Made by a program: the position numbers and the translations under genes. The notes beneath the pieces are model-generated. The model saw nothing but the letters and a program-made list of their open reading frames with translations. It was not told the origin of the DNA and ran no database searches. A stretch of DNA of 64,000 bases from Diacronema lutheri (lineage: Eukaryota > Haptophyta > Pavlovophyceae > Pavlovales > Pavlovaceae): contig JAGTXO010000024.1 in the NCBI GenBank assembly GCA_019448385.1, forward strand, positions 474,001 to 538,000. Reading direction: 5' to 3'. Each line of letters opens with the position of its first letter. The first letter of the stretch is position 1. Below, piece after piece: positions 60,701 through 64,000 of the stretch.

Positions 60701-63700
60701 CTCTCCTCCTCGGCCGCCTCGGCCGTGCCGCGGGCGGCGGCGTCGCCTGCCGGCTGCCCGAGGTACGCGATCGCCCGCTCGACGGCCGCGCGCTCCGCAC
60801 GCGCTGCGCTGTCGATCGCCGCATTGCCGACGGGCGCGCGCAGCGCCGCGATCGCGTCTTGCAACGCCGTCGCGTCGCCCGTCGCCGCCGTCGCCGCCAC
60901 CGCCGCCGCGCTCGCGGTGCCGTGCGCGACGGCGTGCAGCGCGGCGGCGCGCGCGGCGGGGATGCGCCCGTCCAGCGCGAGCACGAGCGGCGGCCCGGCC
61001 GGCGTCTGCTGCCGCCGGTGCCGCCGGCTCGCAGCCGGGTGGTCGGCGCGCGCGCGCTCGAGCCGCGCGCGCCGCTCGACGACGCGCGCCCAGAAGGCCT
61101 GCACCCTCGGCTGCGCGAATGCAAGCCAGCCGGCGCCGCGCGTCACGACGTGCACGACGATCCGGTCCTCGTGCCTGAGGTACTGCACGTAGAGCGCTTT
61201 GCGCACGCCGAGGACGTGCATGCCGAGCTGCAGCTGATCGCGGTGCGGCTGCGGCGGCCCGTCCTCGTGCGCCTTGGCGTCCGCCTTGGTGAGCGTCTTC
61301 ACCTCGACGAGGACCTGCTCGTTGTCTTCGGGGAGGATGGCGAGCCCGTCCGGCGAGAAGGCGAACGGCGCGCTCTTGTCGTGCGGGTCCGCACGCACCA
61401 TCGGCAGGTTGCACACGACGGTGATGCCGTACGCGGCCGCCAGCTTGCGCAGCGCGACGGCCTCGCCGAGGATGCCCGCGGTCGTCGCCTTGGTCCGCAC
61501 CTCGCGCCGCCGCCGGTGCACGTACTCGTCGGTGAGCGTCTCGTGCGCGACGCCGGCGTTGTCGTTCACGACGTCGCCAACCTTGCTGCCCGTGACCTCC
61601 TCCCATCGCTCGTCGTGCCAGCGCGGGCTGCGCTGCGCGGGCGCGCCCGCGCCGACGGCGTCGAGCACGCGGCGCAGCGCTGTGCCGTCGGGCGCAGCAG
61701 GCACGCGCGCGCGGTCCTGGGCCTCGCGAGCGTCGAGGACGCAGCCCGTAGTGGAATCTTGGGGTGGGTCGAGCTTGCTCGCCTCGCCGTAGCGGCTCTC
61801 CAGCTGGCGCGGTGCGTCGGCAGGGCCGCCGTCCGTGCGCGCACCCGACGCGCCCGCCAGTGCACGGGGCGCAGCGTCCGAGGCGCCCGCCGCGCCCGCG
61901 CCGCCGCCAATCGCGCCAGCGCACGCGCGCGCCGCGACCTGCGGACGGCCAGCCGCAGGGACCTCGTCCGCTCGGCCGGCCGCTGCGTCGGCCGTCCGCT
62001 TGGCCACCTCGCGCGCGTCTCCGAGCGCGAGCGTGGCTGGCGCCGTCGAGCTCCCGTGGCGTTTGTTCCAAAACTCGAGCAGCCCGCCAAGGAAGGGCGT
62101 GCCCGTCGGGCGGTCCTCGGGCACCTCCGCCAGGATCGCGTCGACGCGCAGCGCGGCCGCCACATCGCAAAACGCGCGCGCGGCGCGCGCCATCCGCTCG
62201 GCGCGCGCGCCGCCGTCGTCCGCCGCGCGGCGGATGGCGTGGCTCACGTGCGCGACGCGGAGCGAGACGACGGCGTGCGCCGGCGCGTCGGCGCCCGTGC
62301 CGAGCGTGTGCCGCCGGATGGCCAGCTGCCCATCGCCCATGCGCGGCGGGAGCGACGCGCACGCCGCGACGGTCGTCTTGCCGGCCGCGCTGTCGCACAG
62401 CCAGCTCGCCTCGCCGCCGCCCGCAAACTCAAAGGTCGCGAAGCCCTCGCGGCCGAAAAGCGCGACGAAGTGGTCGAGCACCGCCTTGTTGATCGCGCGC
62501 GCCGCCGGCCGCGTCGATGCGCCGCGGGCAGCGCCACCCGCCGCGCCGCGCGCATCGCTGCACGTCGCAGGGCAGGTGCAGCCGGACGCGCGCACGCCGT
62601 CCGACCGCGTCCGCGGCAGCTCGAGCTCGCGCACCTTGGGGCAGAACCAGAGCGGGTTGGACGCCTCGAGGCACAGCACGACGAGCCGCCCGTCCGTGCC
62701 GGCCAGCGCGCGCGCGTCGCGCAGCAGCTCGACGGCGAGCTCGGACGTCGCCGCGTGCACCGCCGGCTCGCCCGTCGCGCGGTCGGGCGGGAAGAGGCCG
62801 CCGCCGACGAGCGGGCTGGGGCAGCGGCCGAGCATCACGAGCAGCGGCGGCGGCGGCGTCTGCGGCGCCTGCTGCCCGACCGCAGCCGCCGTCAGCCCGG
62901 CCAGGTCGGAGCTCGTGCGGAGGGCCTTGAGCGCGACGCGCGAGCCGGTGCCCGCCTGCTCGGAAAACGTGGCGAGCATGGCGCACGTGCTCGCCCTCGC
63001 GCCGCACTGCCAGCTGACGCGCGCGAGGAGGCCTTCCAGCGTGTCGTTTTCGCGCGGCCGCGTGACCGCGTCGAGCGCCGCCGAGTCGAGCTGGAGGCTG
63101 CCGGGCGTGACGCACAGCACCGCCTCGTGGTAGGCGCGCAGCAGCTCCCTCGGCAGCTGCTCGGCGGGCGTCGCCGCCTGCCCGCCCACCCACCGTGCAC
63201 CGTGGCCGCCGTCGCCCGCGCCCGCGAGCCGCACCGCCGGCCCGCCCGTGATCGCCGAGGTCGGTGGCGTGCCGAGCGCGTCGACGAGCGCGCGCACGGG
63301 CGCGACACGCCTGCGCGCAGCGTCCGCGCCGACGGCGAGCGCGGCGATCCGAGCGCCCTCCCATGCGCGCTCCCTCGCGTCGTCCCGCGCGGCCGCCGGC
63401 GCGGCGCCCGGCCGCGCGCCGGGCGGCACCGCGCACGCCGCCGCGACGACCTCCGCGCGCGCGCCGGCGGCGTCGGGCGCGTGCAGCTGCGCGAGCGCGC
63501 CAGAGAGCGCGGCGGCCGAGCGGTAGCGGCCGTGCGCCGCGACGAGCGCGTAGAGCACGCGCAGCGCGGCCACGCCCGCCTGGTCGGGCGCGTCGTCAGC
63601 GATGCGCTCGACCTCCCACGTGCGCGTGGGCGGCGGGCTGCCGTCGGCCGGGTCCGGACGCAGCGCCCACGCGCGCTCGACGATCGCGTTGAACACGCCG

Positions 63701-64000
63701 TGCGCGGCGCCCTCGTCAAACTCGGCGGCGCCCGCCGCGTGCGCGCACCACCCGTGCACGCGCGACGTGGGCGCGTCCACGGCGCGCTGCACGACGAGCA
63801 CCGCCGGCCGGTCGACGCAGCCGAGGCTCACCGCCGCGTGCTTGCCCTCGAGCAGCGCCGCCGCCGCAGCCTCGACCAAGGCGTCACCAGGCGCGTCGCC
63901 GACGACGACGGCACAGCCGTCGCCGTACTCGGCCTGCATCGCGGCGACGCACGACGCGACAAAGTCGCCGCCCGCGGCCGCCGCGTGTCGCGCCGCCAGC
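54785..64000 (-). CDS. Giant fusion protein: YqaJ-like nuclease, chromodomain and C-terminal Fanzor (eukaryotic TnpB) RNA-guided nuclease; 5' end outside the window
   Basis: The frame is open from the window edge (first visible ATG 63939) to 56641; a 128-base intron (56640-56513; donor GTGCGC, acceptor GCGCGCAG, phase 0) joins exon 2 (56512-54785). At least 3,008 residues result. Near residues 770-960 (about 61.1-61.6 kb) is a PD-(D/E)XK fold of YqaJ type: GILGEAVALRKL, FSPDGLAIL, VLVEVKTL and HRDQLQLGMHVLG. An AT-hook-like PRGRAP lies near 59.9 kb. A chromodomain is near 57.8-58.0 kb (TYEVEAVVDERRKAGKKLTF, EFRIRWRGYDESADTWEPEA). The Fanzor part starts near 57.5 kb (IAAAVHRLTTQAYRVINKVV). Exon 2 supplies RuvC-I Asp (EAVVVAADPNMGNITTYSAH), RuvC-II Glu (FVPEPYTSMHCSMPRL), a zinc element ending ICPACNGG, and RuvC-III Asp (HRDYNAARNIFYD), then an Asp/Gly tail. 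The first zinc knuckle appears to have one Cys fewer than usual. The intervening 1,000 residues are Ala-rich and unassigned. Confidence 0.8.
56513..56640 (-). other. Intron inside the Fanzor domain
   Basis: Splicing joins APLRTHN to VPRNVRLTANAIWE in phase 0, which connects the Fanzor N-terminal helices with the RuvC part. Read without splicing, the first frame continues as Arg-rich nonsense to 56164, which supports removal. Confidence 0.75.

Noticed and set aside
57836-63700. Other-frame minus-strand and plus-strand frames across the Fanzor-fusion gene
   Set aside because: They are low-complexity Arg/Ala/Pro translations without domains, while the chosen frame holds the YqaJ, chromo and Fanzor motifs in one line.

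Overview
The window looks like nuclear DNA of a very GC-rich, compact, flagellated alga with a complex red plastid, most likely a haptophyte (perhaps a pavlovophyte); a pelagophyte-like stramenopile is the alternative. Reasons: eukaryotic genes only (TAF12, RPS2, UFC1, seipin, NDUFB2, a tubby-like protein); short introns of about 90-340 bases; a plastid precursor whose signal peptide is followed by a Gly-Phe-Gly-Ala-Pro boundary resembling the ASAFAP motif of secondary red plastids; and coiled-coil and tubby genes expected of a ciliate or flagellate cell. The species assignment is inference.

Layout. 1-9.3 kb: a partial coiled-coil gene with Phe-x-Pro motifs, a proline-rich wall-type membrane protein, the divergent TAF12/NFU1 pair, a large signal-anchor protein and seipin. 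9.4-17.8 kb: a nucleoplasmin-like/SANT nuclear protein, UFC1, a plastid-targeted Rossmann protein, NDUFB2 and a UMP-CMP kinase. 17.8-20 kb: a degraded, less GC-rich island with an SF1 helicase fragment and an AT-rich-ended, inverted-repeat transposon-like element. 20-35 kb: an EF-hand membrane protein, a short Vti1-type SNARE, a Sen1/SETX-like helicase, an ORAI-like channel, a chromo+SET methyltransferase and a tubby-like protein. 35-54.4 kb: an MscS channel, hypothetical and coiled-coil proteins, RPS2, mitochondrial bL21, DDX10/Dbp4, a USP peptidase and an IQ-motif membrane protein. 54.4-64 kb: a giant minus-strand gene running off the window, encoding a PD-(D/E)XK (YqaJ-like) nuclease region, a chromodomain and a C-terminal Fanzor (eukaryotic TnpB) nuclease joined by one intron.

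Introns share a strong signature. The donor is nearly always GTGCGC, or a GC-type donor such as GCGCGC or GCGAGG, and the acceptor is usually GCGCAG or similar. Runs of C often serve as the polypyrimidine tract. Long antisense reading frames are a by-product of the base composition, so strands were chosen by recognisable domains. Many genes sit head to head with very short shared upstream regions; the extreme case is a pair of ATGs two bases apart at 32.69 kb.

The most interesting object is the Fanzor fusion gene. Downstream of its stop, in the same orientation, lies a roughly 235-base block that recurs about 95% identical at 11.5 kb, where it is bounded by a perfect 22-base direct repeat.
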